Assembly (NCBI GenBank): GCA_023229725.1
Contig: JALNYR010000053.1
Coordinates: 1 to 15,865, forward strand
DNA: 15,865 nt
DNA from: Dehalococcoidia bacterium
Lineage (GTDB): Bacteria; Chloroflexota; Dehalococcoidia; GIF9; AB-539-J10
Direction of reading: 5' to 3'
Part shown: positions 1-7,293 of the stretch, in pieces
Layout of the letters: each line of letters starts with the position of its first letter
Position numbering within the stretch: position 1 is the stretch's first letter
Position numbers and translations under genes: made by a program
The notes under the pieces: generated by a model
The model's input: only the letters and a program-made list of their open reading frames with translations
Databases searched by the model: none
What the model was told of the DNA's origin: nothing

Positions 1-60
1 CCGCCTGTCGACTCCGCATGTGGCAATCGCGTCGTGTGGGGATGGAAGGAGGCGACCGGT

Positions 61-93
61 GGAGGGTGGCGCGGAATAGACCGGCCACCCTCC
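61..93 (-). terminator. Terminator-like hairpin downstream of dctM
   Basis: A perfect 10-bp inverted repeat (61-70 pairs with 84-93, 13-base loop) begins about 12 bases past the dctM stop codon. Its position right after the last gene of the TRAP operon suggests a transcription end. The minus-strand sequence after the stem has no clear U-run, so it could instead be a Rho-dependent end or a 3'-end stabilising stem. The remaining bases to the left edge show no gene I can support. Confidence 0.5.
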
Positions 94-104
94 CTGAGTG
101 TGTG

Positions 105-1439
105 CTACTTGATCATCTGGGCCGGAAGCCAGGTGATGATCTCGGGGAATACCGCCATGAGGACAAGCGCAAGGACAATTACACCGATGAATGGAACCGA
201 CCCGCGAATAATGTCCGCGCTGCTGATGTTCCATTCGGGCTTGCATATAGCCTGGAGGAAGAAGATGGCGTAGGCAAACGGCGGGCTGAGGAACGACATC
301 TGGAGGTTCACGATGAGCATCATCGAGAACCACAGCGGATCGAATCCAAGCTGCGCGGCAATCGGCGTTACGATTGGAACCATAATCAGCACGATGCCTA
401 TCCAGTCGATCAGCATCCCAAGGAGGAAAACAATGAACATGATGATGAAGAAGACACCCCACTTGCCGCCGGGAGCGGCAAGTACGAAGTTGTTGACGAC
501 CTGACCGCAGCCGAGCCCCAGAAAGACGCTGGTGAAGAACGTGGCGCCGACCACCACGATGAAGACCATGCTGAACGTGCCGGCGGTGGTGAAGCAAGTT
601 TCCTTGAGGACGCGGAGGTTCAGCTTGCGGTACGCCGCAGCCATCAGTGCCGACGCGAGGGCACCAACTGCCGCCGCCTCGGTCGGGGCGGCGATGCCGA
701 AGAAGATGCTACCAAGTACAGCCAGGACGAGGAGCACCGGCGGAAGCAGCGCAACAAAGAGAAGACGGAGCTTGTGCTGGAGAGGCACGTTTCGTTCCTC
801 TGGCGGCATCACCGGTGCTTCGTTCGGGCGGAGAGCGCACCTCACGAGTATGTAAACGGTGTAGAGAAGAGACAACGTGAGGCCCGCCGGAAATGCGGAC
901 ATGAACAGCTTGCCCACGGAGATGTTGGCCATGGGACCATAGATGATGAGCATGATGCTCGGTGGTATCAGAATGCCCAGGGATCCCCCTGCCGTGCACG
1001 CACCTGTCGCAATCCCTTTTGCGTATCCGCGTTGAAGCATCGAGGGTAGTGCGATGAGGCCGAGCATCGTCACCGATGCTGCAATGACGCCCACAGTGGC
1101 GGCAAGAATCGTGCCAAACCAGATCGTCGCAACTGCAAGGCCTCCACGGACGCCGCCCAGCCAGAGATAGAGGCTGTTGAACAGCTGGGCTGACATGCCG
1201 GACTTCTCAACCATTATGCCCATGAAGATGAAGAGGGGCACAGCCAAGAACGTGTAGTTCGTGGTGACGCCGAACAGCCTGTCGTAGAACAAGGAGAAGA
1301 TTGACTGGTTCCAGAACAGGAGGCCGGCGATGAGCGCGACTCCGCCAAGGGCGAGGCCCAGCGGGAAACCGCTTCCAACGAGCAGGATGAGGAGCCCAAA
1401 CATGACGATGGTGATGATTTCGGGACTCGCGTCTATCAT
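105..1439 (-). CDS. dctM: TRAP transporter large permease subunit (DctM family)
   Basis: The product is a 444-residue, strongly hydrophobic protein, the usual size for DctM, which forms the sodium-coupled channel of a tripartite ATP-independent periplasmic transporter in the cytoplasmic membrane. Visible family features are the GGSLGILIPPS loop (151-161), GIAAPTEAAA (248-257), the GMLIDWIGIVL segment (341-351) and SPPFAYAIF (385-393), with hydrophobic segments throughout. The ATG at 1439 is chosen over an in-frame start 66 bases upstream because it overlaps the dctQ stop by four bases (ATGA), with a GGGAG about 8 bases before it, a typical coupled arrangement. It is the last gene of dctPQM. 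Substrate cannot be read from this subunit; the binding protein decides it. The family call is secure. Confidence 0.96.
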   Translation of the reverse strand: MIDASPEIITIVMFGLLILLVGSGFPLGLALGGVALIAGLLFWNQSIFSLFYDRLFGVTTNYTFLAVPLFIFMGIMVEKSGMSAQLFNSLYLWLGGVRGGLAVATIWFGTILAATVGVIAASVTMLGLIALPSMLQRGYAKGIATGACTAGGSLGILIPPSIMLIIYGPMANISVGKLFMSAFPAGLTLSLLYTVYILVRCALRPNEAPVMPPEERNVPLQHKLRLLFVALLPPVLLVLAVLGSIFFGIAAPTEAAAVGALASALMAAAYRKLNLRVLKETCFTTAGTFSMVFIVVVGATFFTSVFLGLGCGQVVNNFVLAAPGGKWGVFFIIMFIVFLLGMLIDWIGIVLIMVPIVTPIAAQLGFDPLWFSMMLIVNLQMSFLSPPFAYAIFFLQAICKPEWNISSADIIRGSVPFIGVIVLALVLMAVFPEIITWLPAQMIK

Positions 1440-1954
1440 AGGTCTGCTCCCGTCTTCAACTTGTAGGCGTCGCGCACGATCCACACGATAGTGGCGAGAA
1501 GCCAAAGCACAAGCGCGATGAGGAGCATGCTACGGTATGGCCAGAGAAGGGGGCGCCAGAAACCGACCTCGGAGAACTCATGGTTGGTGAAGGAGAATAT
1601 GGTGCGCGGAATCGCACGATCCAAGATCATCGCGAAGAGTGGCAAACAGAGAATGGTGTTGAGCACCATATCGATAGCCAGCTTGACCCTCGCAGAGAAC
1701 TTCGCGTAGATGACATCGACGCGCACCTGCTCCCTGCGTGTGGTGACCCATGCCATCCCCATCAGCATGATCGTGCCACCAAGCATGTAGGACACGTCGA
1801 ACGACCACACAGAGGGCTTGCTGAACGCATAGCGCATGAAGGTGTCATACGTGAGGGCGACTATCAGGGCGACGAGCAGCCAAGCCACTGCCTTCCCCGC
1901 CCAGATACTTGCTTTGTCAATGGCACTGAATACTGCCCTAATTGCTTTTCTCAC
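1436..1954 (-). CDS. dctQ: TRAP transporter small permease subunit (DctQ family)
   Basis: This small membrane protein (about 172 residues) has four hydrophobic segments, as expected for DctQ, which packs against DctM and helps dock the binding protein. Family-like features include the first helix followed by a TFMRYAF-type motif, the WVTTRREQVRVDV stretch after helix 2, and a C-terminal helix ending in a charged tail. I chose the GTG at 1954 because GAGG lies 9 bases before it. The upstream in-frame TTG at 1969, which would add five residues, has no good ribosome binding site. The stop overlaps the dctM start by four bases. A 78-base gap holding a strong hairpin separates it from dctP, suggesting the permease genes are expressed at a different level from the binding protein. 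Confidence 0.93.
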   Translation of the reverse strand: MRKAIRAVFSAIDKASIWAGKAVAWLLVALIVALTYDTFMRYAFSKPSVWSFDVSYMLGGTIMLMGMAWVTTRREQVRVDVIYAKFSARVKLAIDMVLNTILCLPLFAMILDRAIPRTIFSFTNHEFSEVGFWRPLLWPYRSMLLIALVLWLLATIVWIVRDAYKLKTGADL

Positions 1955-1989
1955 TGGCTCTAGCCTCAAAGTTCGGTTGAGAAGAGGTG

Positions 1990-2022
1990 GGGCGAGTCAA
2001 GCTAGTTGAGCTTGACTCGCCC
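1990..2022 (-). terminator. Perfect 14-bp hairpin between dctP and dctQ (attenuator or mRNA stabiliser)
   Basis: Positions 1990-2003 and 2009-2022 are exact reverse complements (14 bp) around a 5-base loop. The stem begins 10 bases past the dctP stop codon. There is no U-run after it on the minus strand and the next gene is plainly part of the same transporter. Partial termination or protection of the dctP message 3' end is therefore more likely than full termination. By analogy with binding-protein operons, this would give more DctP than DctQM. The structure is directly visible; its role is inferred. Confidence 0.7.
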
Positions 2023-2032
2023 GGTTACGTGG

Positions 2033-3172
2033 CTACTTGTACTGTTCCATGATGTTGGGATTGGGTTGGGCGAACGACTTCATGTCGCGGTACGCGGTGA
2101 GGAAGTCGCGCTGGGACTTCAGCACCTTGGCAAAGAACTCGTCTGTAGCTGCAATCTCATCGTACTTGGCATTGGCGATCTTGACGATGCTTATCTGCAC
2201 GCTCTCGGGAAGGGAAACGAAGTCAGTGCCGTAATCCCTCAGTTGCTGCATTCCAAGTGTGTCACCATAGTCGACCATCGCAAGAGACCGGATGAAGTTG
2301 GCTTCGCATGCGTGGGCGAGAATGGCCTGCAGGTCGGCAGGCAGACTGTCCCATGTGTCCGTGTGAACCAGGAATTCGAAGGCGGACTGAGGTGCGTGGA
2401 TGCCAGGGCCGTGGACATAGGCCCCAAGCTCATGGAAGCCCGCTGCATAGTCGACGCCCGGGGTGCTGAACTCGAAGGCGTCGATGACGCCCCGCTGCAT
2501 GGATTCGTAGATCTCGCCGCCGGGCATCGTAACCACGGCCGCGCCGGCCTTGGTCAACATGTCCCCCCAGATTCCTGCAGTGCGGAACTTCATCCCCTTG
2601 AAGTCGTTGATGCTGGTCACCGGCTTGGCGAACCAGCCGAACAACTCCGCGGAGGTGCACATCGCCATCTCCGGATGGATGTCGAGGTTCTTCCTGTCGT
2701 ACATCTCCTGCCACATGGCCTTGCCGCCACCCTCATACACCCATACCGCAAACTCCATGGGGTTGGGACCGCCGGGATGCAGGTTGAACAGATCTCCGAC
2801 CAGACCAACCTCGCTGGTGTGGTAGTGCGATGCAGTCATGGATGCGTCGAGGACTTTCTCCTGCACCGCGCGCATTTCTTTCAGACCATCGACGATGGCG
2901 CCGGACGGGTTGTTGGTCATGGTGATTCGGCCGGCCGACATGTCGCTGACCATCTCAGCGAGCATATTGCCACCTGTGTACATGGGGTATGAAACCGGGA
3001 ACGGCGTCTGCATGCGCCAGGTGAACTTGGTGGTGCTCGGCTGGGATGGGGTAGTTGGAGTCGTTGGGGTCGTGGGAGTCGTCGGGGTAGCTTCCGGTGC
3101 GCAGCCGACAATCAGCAACACTGTGACTGTCATGACCGCGGCCAGAAGTGCCAGCAACTGCCTGTGTTTCAC
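2033..3172 (-). CDS. dctP: TRAP transporter substrate-binding lipoprotein (DctP family)
   Basis: This is the extracytoplasmic solute receptor of the TRAP system, 379 residues. The start is the GTG at 3172, preceded by AAGGAGG with 6-base spacing; the open frame extends 165 bases further up but without a comparable site. The N-terminus has basic residues, a hydrophobic stretch and a lipobox IVGC with Cys24. It is thus a membrane-anchored lipoprotein, followed by a Thr/Pro linker (29-48). The core shows the family's DFKGMKFRTAG (190-200, with Arg197, at the position of the family's carboxylate-binding arginine) and PGGEIYESMQRGVIDAFEF (217-235). The GGEIY..MQRGVIDA form resembles the subgroup binding 2-oxo acids or lactate (TakP-like), so a monocarboxylate is a reasonable guess, not established. 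It heads dctPQM and has its own promoter upstream. Confidence 0.95.
   Translation of the reverse strand: MKHRQLLALLAAVMTVTVLLIVGCAPEATPTTPTTPTTPTTPSQPSTTKFTWRMQTPFPVSYPMYTGGNMLAEMVSDMSAGRITMTNNPSGAIVDGLKEMRAVQEKVLDASMTASHYHTSEVGLVGDLFNLHPGGPNPMEFAVWVYEGGGKAMWQEMYDRKNLDIHPEMAMCTSAELFGWFAKPVTSINDFKGMKFRTAGIWGDMLTKAGAAVVTMPGGEIYESMQRGVIDAFEFSTPGVDYAAGFHELGAYVHGPGIHAPQSAFEFLVHTDTWDSLPADLQAILAHACEANFIRSLAMVDYGDTLGMQQLRDYGTDFVSLPESVQISIVKIANAKYDEIAATDEFFAKVLKSQRDFLTAYRDMKSFAQPNPNIMEQYK
3047..3088 (-). repeat. Short tandem repeat encoding the Thr/Pro linker of DctP
   Basis: Nine-base units, variants of AGTTGGAGT and CGTTGGGGT on the plus strand, are repeated about four times. They encode a PTT-type linker just after the lipidated cysteine of DctP. 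Such linkers hold the receptor away from the membrane. The repeat is in frame, so changes in copy number would alter linker length without breaking the gene. Confidence 0.75.
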
Positions 3173-3189
3173 CTTCCACCTCCTTGATT

Positions 3190-3265
3190 CGACTACGAGT
3201 GATGCTCCGGTGGACCTTCGGAGTAGTCGCAATCGATGATAGTCGTCGAGGCTCGTGCGAGTCAA
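3190..3265 (-). promoter_or_regulatory. Predicted dctPQM promoter with a dyad at the 5' end of the leader
   Basis: On the minus strand a TTGACT -35 box (3260-3265) and a TATCAT -10 box (3236-3241) lie 18 bases apart, each one base from consensus. Transcription would start near 3229 and give a leader of about 57 bases ending in AAGGAGG before dctP. The start falls at one arm of an inverted repeat (3223-3229 with 3190-3196, 7 bp), with a nested 5-bp pair (3205-3209 with 3219-3223). This could be an operator for a regulator or a stem protecting the 5' end of the message. No regulator gene lies nearby. Confidence 0.5.
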
Positions 3266-3365
3266 GCATTTCTGCGGCGAATGGGGCCGCCCCCGGGGGA
3301 ATTCGGGTCGGTTCGGTGCAAGGCAGGTCCGGGACATTCGTGACGCCGACGCTGTTTCGCCGCAG

Positions 3366-3401
3366 GGCTTCCGTCAGCCGCCGGAGGGCCTGACGGAAGC
3401 C
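3366..3401 (-). terminator. Terminator-like hairpin downstream of secF
   Basis: An 11-bp perfect stem (3366-3376 with 3391-3401) with further partial pairing in the loop region lies 40 bases past the secF stop. It sits in the gap between the cca-secD-secF unit and the dctPQM promoter and is the best candidate for the end of the former. No U-run follows on the minus strand, so intrinsic termination is uncertain. A CCCCCGGGGG palindrome at 3290-3299 is the only other notable structure in this gap. Confidence 0.5.
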
Positions 3402-3440
3402 AAACACCAACCCGGAGTCTGGAGAGAAGACATCACCGGG

Positions 3441-4358
3441 TCACACTGACTGTCGGGATGGGCGGAGTCTGGAGACGGTTGCGCTCCACTCCCGCTTCTC
3501 CCAGGTGACCAGCAGCGGGCCCGCAATGAACATGGAGCTGTATGTCCCCACGAGCAGTCCAACGAAGAGAACGAGGATGAAGTAGTGGATTGTCGCGCCT
3601 CCGAAGAGCAGAAGGGCAAGGATGACGCACAGCGTGGTGAGTGACGTGTTGACTGTCCTGACGAGCGTCTCGACCAGGCTGCAATTGACGATGACTGCGA
3701 GGTCCGTGCTGAGCCCTTTCGCCCGGTTCTCGCGCATGCGGTCGAATACAACGACCGTGTTGTTGATTGTGTAGCCGACGATGGTCAGCAGACCGGTGAT
3801 GAAGAGAGCGTCGACCTCGACCCCGCGAAACTTCCCCAGGAGGGCGAACAAACCAGCAACGATGACGATGTTGTGGACGAGTGCCACAATGGCGCATGTA
3901 CCCCACTTGAACGGGCTTGGCATGCGGCGGAACGACCAGGCGATATACAGCAACATCGCCGCCGATGCGATTACCAGCGCCAGAGCGGCCTGCCTGGCGG
4001 TCTCCGTCGCAACTGCGGGCGAGACCGTGCTGTAGTCGAGCACCGTGACGGTGCTCTCAAGCTTGGTCCCGAGCGTCGCGATCAGCGCCTCTCGCTCATC
4101 CGCCTCAAGCTCCTTGAGACGCAGCAGGAAGTCGTCGCCGCTGCCCTGCACTACCGCCTCGGTGCGCCCGAAATCCCACACTGTCTGCCTCAGAGCCATC
4201 TGTTCGACCTGAGGCTCGAAGTGGAGCGTCATCGAAGTTCCGCCCGTGAAGTCGATGCCGGGGCGCAGTCCGAATGCGGCAAGCGCGACGACTGCGACGA
4301 GCACAGCGATCCCCGATCCGAGAAACGCCCAGTGTCTGTTGCCGACGAAATCGATCAT
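3441..4358 (-). CDS. secF: Protein translocase subunit SecF
   Basis: SecF works with SecD in the cytoplasmic membrane, using the proton gradient to pull exported proteins out of the SecYEG channel and to speed later steps of export. The 305-residue length is typical. The first helix (about 11-30) is followed by the signature GIDFTGG (34-40), then a short periplasmic domain. A five-helix region carries GYTINNTVVVFDR (195-207), the conserved motif of helix 4 in the RND-like fold. The ATG overlaps the secD stop by four bases, and a GGGGTG precedes it. It is the third gene of cca-secD-secF. No yajC is seen. The assignment is secure. Confidence 0.98.
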   Translation of the reverse strand: MIDFVGNRHWAFLGSGIAVLVAVVALAAFGLRPGIDFTGGTSMTLHFEPQVEQMALRQTVWDFGRTEAVVQGSGDDFLLRLKELEADEREALIATLGTKLESTVTVLDYSTVSPAVATETARQAALALVIASAAMLLYIAWSFRRMPSPFKWGTCAIVALVHNIVIVAGLFALLGKFRGVEVDALFITGLLTIVGYTINNTVVVFDRMRENRAKGLSTDLAVIVNCSLVETLVRTVNTSLTTLCVILALLLFGGATIHYFILVLFVGLLVGTYSSMFIAGPLLVTWEKREWSATVSRLRPSRQSV

Positions 4359-5689
4359 GACTTCACCCCGTACTCACGCAGATTGGAGACCATGCCGTTC
4401 GTGACGACGATGCGGAGAAACGTCCTGGTGACGACAATCGCCGTGAACATGCTCAGCGCCACGCCGATAGACAGCGTCAGCGCGAACCCGCGCACCATGA
4501 ACGCGCCGAATGTGCCGCCAAGCCAGAAGAGGATGACACACGCGATGAATGTGGTGATGTTGCTGTCCCTGATGGCCGACCACGCACGCGCAAAACCGAT
4601 CTCCACGGCGATGGGCAGACTCCGCCCTGCGCGCAGTTCCTCTTTGAGACGCTCGAATATGAGGACGTTCGCGTCCACGGCCATGCCGAACGACAGGATG
4701 AACGCGGCGATACCGGGAAGCGTGAGAGTGAGCTGTGAGGAGAAGACATCGAAGGCCGCCAGCAGGATGATCCCGTAGATGAGAAGGCTCAGGCATGCAA
4801 GGAGCCCGGGGAATCGATAGTAGACGAGCATGAAGATGATGAGAAGTATGAGACCGACTCCGGCAGCGATGAGACTCTTCCGGATGGAATCCGAACCGAG
4901 CGTCGCATCGACGTCTCTCTGGTCAATAATCTCCAGGGGCACATCCAGAGCGCCCGAATTGAGCTTGTTGACCAGGTCGGTTGCCTCGTCCACGGTGAAC
5001 TGGCCCTCGATCTGGCCCCGGTTCGAGATGACGGCGCTGACGGTCGGAGCCGAGATGATCTCCTCGTCGATCGCGATGGCGAGCGGTTGTTGCAGGTTCC
5101 TGGATGTAATCTGCTCGAACAGATGAGCTCCTTCGCTGTTCCATTCAAACACCACGATTGGAGCTCCATACTCGTCGAAGTCCTGGCCGGCGCTTCTCAG
5201 GTACTGGCCGGTGAGCGCGCGCACACTGCCATCGGTGGCCGTGGCGGTGGCGGCCTCCTCCTGAAACGTGTAGTAGCCCTGGCTGTCAAGCACGGGACTG
5301 CCGCTTGCGTCCACCTGTAGCTCGCGGAAGTACAGCAGACCGGTGTCTCCAATGAGTTTCACCGCCCTGCTGATGTCCTTGACGCCGGGCAACTGGACCA
5401 GAATCCGGTCCTCGCCCTGCTTCTGTATCACCGGCTCGGCGGCCCCGAATTCGTTCACGCGACGCTGTATCTTGGTGATGGCGGATGCCATCGCCTGCTC
5501 GTCGGAGACCGACGGGTCCTTCTTCGTGAGATCGGCCATGTACAGGAGCTGGCTGCCGCCTCTGAGGTCGAGCCCGAGCCGTAAGCCTTCAGGGCCCACG
5601 AGGTTCGACCGAAGCGGCACTATAGCCGCGATGCAGAGGCCGCACAGCACCACAATGAATGTCAGGAGTACGATTTCTCTTCTTTTCAC
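4355..5689 (-). CDS. secD: Protein translocase subunit SecD
   Basis: SecD is the larger partner of SecF in proton-driven protein export. At 444 residues it is the short form, compared with about 600 in enterobacteria. Features in order are an N-terminal helix (about 7-25), LDLRGG (40-45), the P1 periplasmic domain with the VNEFG..EPVIQKQG region (78-92), the NRGQIEGQFT stretch (223-232), and a six-helix domain. That domain holds SFGMAVDANVLIFERLKEE (333-351), whose Asp339 is the conserved helix-4 acidic residue linked to proton transport. Translation starts at GTG, which overlaps the cca stop (GTGA), with GAGG about 8 bases before. Coupling to cca is the unusual part; see findings. Confidence 0.98.
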   Translation of the reverse strand: MKRREIVLLTFIVVLCGLCIAAIVPLRSNLVGPEGLRLGLDLRGGSQLLYMADLTKKDPSVSDEQAMASAITKIQRRVNEFGAAEPVIQKQGEDRILVQLPGVKDISRAVKLIGDTGLLYFRELQVDASGSPVLDSQGYYTFQEEAATATATDGSVRALTGQYLRSAGQDFDEYGAPIVVFEWNSEGAHLFEQITSRNLQQPLAIAIDEEIISAPTVSAVISNRGQIEGQFTVDEATDLVNKLNSGALDVPLEIIDQRDVDATLGSDSIRKSLIAAGVGLILLIIFMLVYYRFPGLLACLSLLIYGIILLAAFDVFSSQLTLTLPGIAAFILSFGMAVDANVLIFERLKEELRAGRSLPIAVEIGFARAWSAIRDSNITTFIACVILFWLGGTFGAFMVRGFALTLSIGVALSMFTAIVVTRTFLRIVVTNGMVSNLREYGVKS

Positions 5690-7248
5690 TTCGCCGTCCT
5701 CACTACCGTGGAGCGCTCACTTTCGAGCGTCTTCCTGGCGAGTTGTATCGCTTCCTCGCTGGAACTGACCAACCCGGCTGCCTGGGATTCTCTGATGGTC
5801 TCGAGGAGCGTTCCCACTGCGGGGCCGGGGCCAAGCCCGAGAGCCCGCATCAGTTCGTGTCCGTCGATGATCTTCGAGGGAGCGATTACTGCTTCCTGCC
5901 TGCGATGTTCGCTGAGGATGAATCTCACGAGGCTGCACACGGCCTGCCATTCGGACATGGTGAAGAGCGGACCGCGGCACGCGAGGTAGTCCGCCATGGC
6001 CACGTAGAGCACTCCGATGCCAGCGCCGTCGCTGTCCCGGAAGAACCGGTACACGGCTCTCGACGTGGGCATTCCTTCGCACGACATCTGCGCCGGGCGC
6101 AGGTGCTGGCGTACCAGCATCTCAACGTACGAGGCCTCGCTGGTGCTGAACCTCAGGCGCTGGAGCATGTCCCGCACCATTGCCGCACCGTCAGCCGCGT
6201 GCCCGAGGAAGCGCGCGCGGCCGGTGTCGTCGAGCACTCTGGTCTGAGGCTTGGCGATGTCGTGCAGCAGGCAGGCCAGCTTGATGAGGACGCCGCGTGA
6301 TGCCTCGGTGGAGGCCATCTCTTCGAGGTGCACCCGGCACGCCGGATCGTCCGGCACGTAATCGAGCATCTCCTCGTTGCCGTAGCGCCAGTCGCTCTCG
6401 GCGGTGACCATCTCGAACGTGGAGACGGTCTGGATCGAGTGCTCCAGCACGTCCCAGAAATGCACCGTCGGCTGCTCAACGCCCCGGCAGCGCTCAAGCT
6501 CCGGGAACAACGACGTCAACAGCCCGAGCCGGTCAAGTGCGTGCAGGCTCTCACCTGCGTCGGGAAGCGCAAGGAGTCTGAGCAGCTCCTCTCTTGTTCG
6601 CTCCGCCGCCACCTCCGGCAGGCGGCCCGCGGATGCCCGAATCGCCGCCTCTGTGCGCGGCTCGATGCTCAGCGAGAACTCTCTCGCGAGCCGCACAGCA
6701 CGCAGGAGCCTCCCCGGGTCCGCCTCAAAGACCGACGGTCCGGTGGCTCGCAGCTTCCTCGCGCTGAGGTCCTGCAGTCCGCCCGTCGGGTCCACTGCAT
6801 GCTGCGCGATGCGCTCCCATGCCACGTGCTCGCCCGTGAACGCCGACGCTACGACCGCGGCGGGCACCGCAATCGCGTCGATGGTGAAATCTCTGCGGCG
6901 AAGGTCGGTGTCGAGGGTGCCCTCGTATCCCGCGAAGTCGATGACAACCTGCGTCGTCTCCGCCTCTCCAAGACCCCTGACTGTACCGCGGGGCAGCTGC
7001 AGCACCACGCGCGCGACGGAGTGCGCCTCGTCAAGAGGCACGTAGGAGGCACCAAGTGCTCGCGCGACCTCCTGCGCAATCTGGAAAGGGCTGCCCGCAA
7101 CGGCCAGGTCGATGTCTCTGGAGGTGCGGCCGAGAACGGCATCGCGAACGAAGCCTCCAACGACGTGGCACGGATGTGCTTCCGTGTCAGCCATCTGGAG
7201 CGCCCGCGCTACGGAGGCACAAGCGCGGGTATGTGATGACACGGGCAT
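5686..7248 (-). CDS. cca: CCA tRNA nucleotidyltransferase / poly(A) polymerase family protein with HD domain
   Basis: The 520-residue protein belongs to the class II nucleotidyltransferases that add or repair the 3' CCA end of tRNAs, a cytoplasmic and normally essential role. The head domain shows GGFVRD (31-36) and RDIDLAVAG (44-52), whose Asp45 and Asp47 should bind the catalytic metals. RRRDFTIDAIA (117-127) and DPGRLLRAVRLA (178-189) follow, completing the nucleotide-binding region. An HD domain is visible from His270, through LLHDIAKP (327-334), to GHAADGAAM (349-357), so phosphatase or phosphodiesterase trimming activity is possible. Asp124 stands where many family members have Asn. CCA-adding, A-adding and poly(A) polymerase activities cannot be told apart by eye. 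The ATG at 7248 gives a normal spacing to the GG motif and has no ribosome binding site. Confidence 0.92.
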   Translation of the reverse strand: MPVSSHTRACASVARALQMADTEAHPCHVVGGFVRDAVLGRTSRDIDLAVAGSPFQIAQEVARALGASYVPLDEAHSVARVVLQLPRGTVRGLGEAETTQVVIDFAGYEGTLDTDLRRRDFTIDAIAVPAAVVASAFTGEHVAWERIAQHAVDPTGGLQDLSARKLRATGPSVFEADPGRLLRAVRLAREFSLSIEPRTEAAIRASAGRLPEVAAERTREELLRLLALPDAGESLHALDRLGLLTSLFPELERCRGVEQPTVHFWDVLEHSIQTVSTFEMVTAESDWRYGNEEMLDYVPDDPACRVHLEEMASTEASRGVLIKLACLLHDIAKPQTRVLDDTGRARFLGHAADGAAMVRDMLQRLRFSTSEASYVEMLVRQHLRPAQMSCEGMPTSRAVYRFFRDSDGAGIGVLYVAMADYLACRGPLFTMSEWQAVCSLVRFILSEHRRQEAVIAPSKIIDGHELMRALGLGPGPAVGTLLETIRESQAAGLVSSSEEAIQLARKTLESERSTVVRTAK

Positions 7249-7256
7249 AGGACACG

Positions 7257-7286
7257 ATTATAGTACCGTGTCGTGGCGATTGTAAA
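7257..7286 (-). promoter_or_regulatory. Predicted promoter of cca-secD-secF (leaderless)
   Basis: The minus strand has TTTACA (7281-7286) and a perfect TATAAT (7257-7262) separated by 18 bases, squeezed into the 45-base gap after the preceding gene. Transcription would begin near 7250-7251, only two or three bases before the cca ATG at 7248. No Shine-Dalgarno sequence precedes that ATG, which agrees with a leaderless message. Confidence 0.65.
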
Positions 7287-7293
7287 GGAGCGG

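Noticed and set aside
18..1049. A 343-codon plus-strand open frame opposite dctM
   Set aside because: The product is very rich in Arg, Glu, His and Asp, as expected when reading the reverse complement of a hydrophobic membrane protein. The minus frame has a clear DctM protein.
2006..2992. A 328-codon plus-strand open frame opposite dctP
   Set aside because: No domain is recognisable and it is antisense to a well-supported binding protein with lipobox and ribosome binding site. It is treated as a shadow.
3047..3088. Possible CRISPR or regulatory repeat array
   Set aside because: The units are nine bases, contiguous without spacers, and in frame with a Thr/Pro lipoprotein linker. They are coding repeats.
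3402..3440. A possible small gene between secF and the hairpin at 3366-3401
   Set aside because: The stretch is too short and has no start codon with a ribosome binding site. It is simply the 3' end of the secF transcript.
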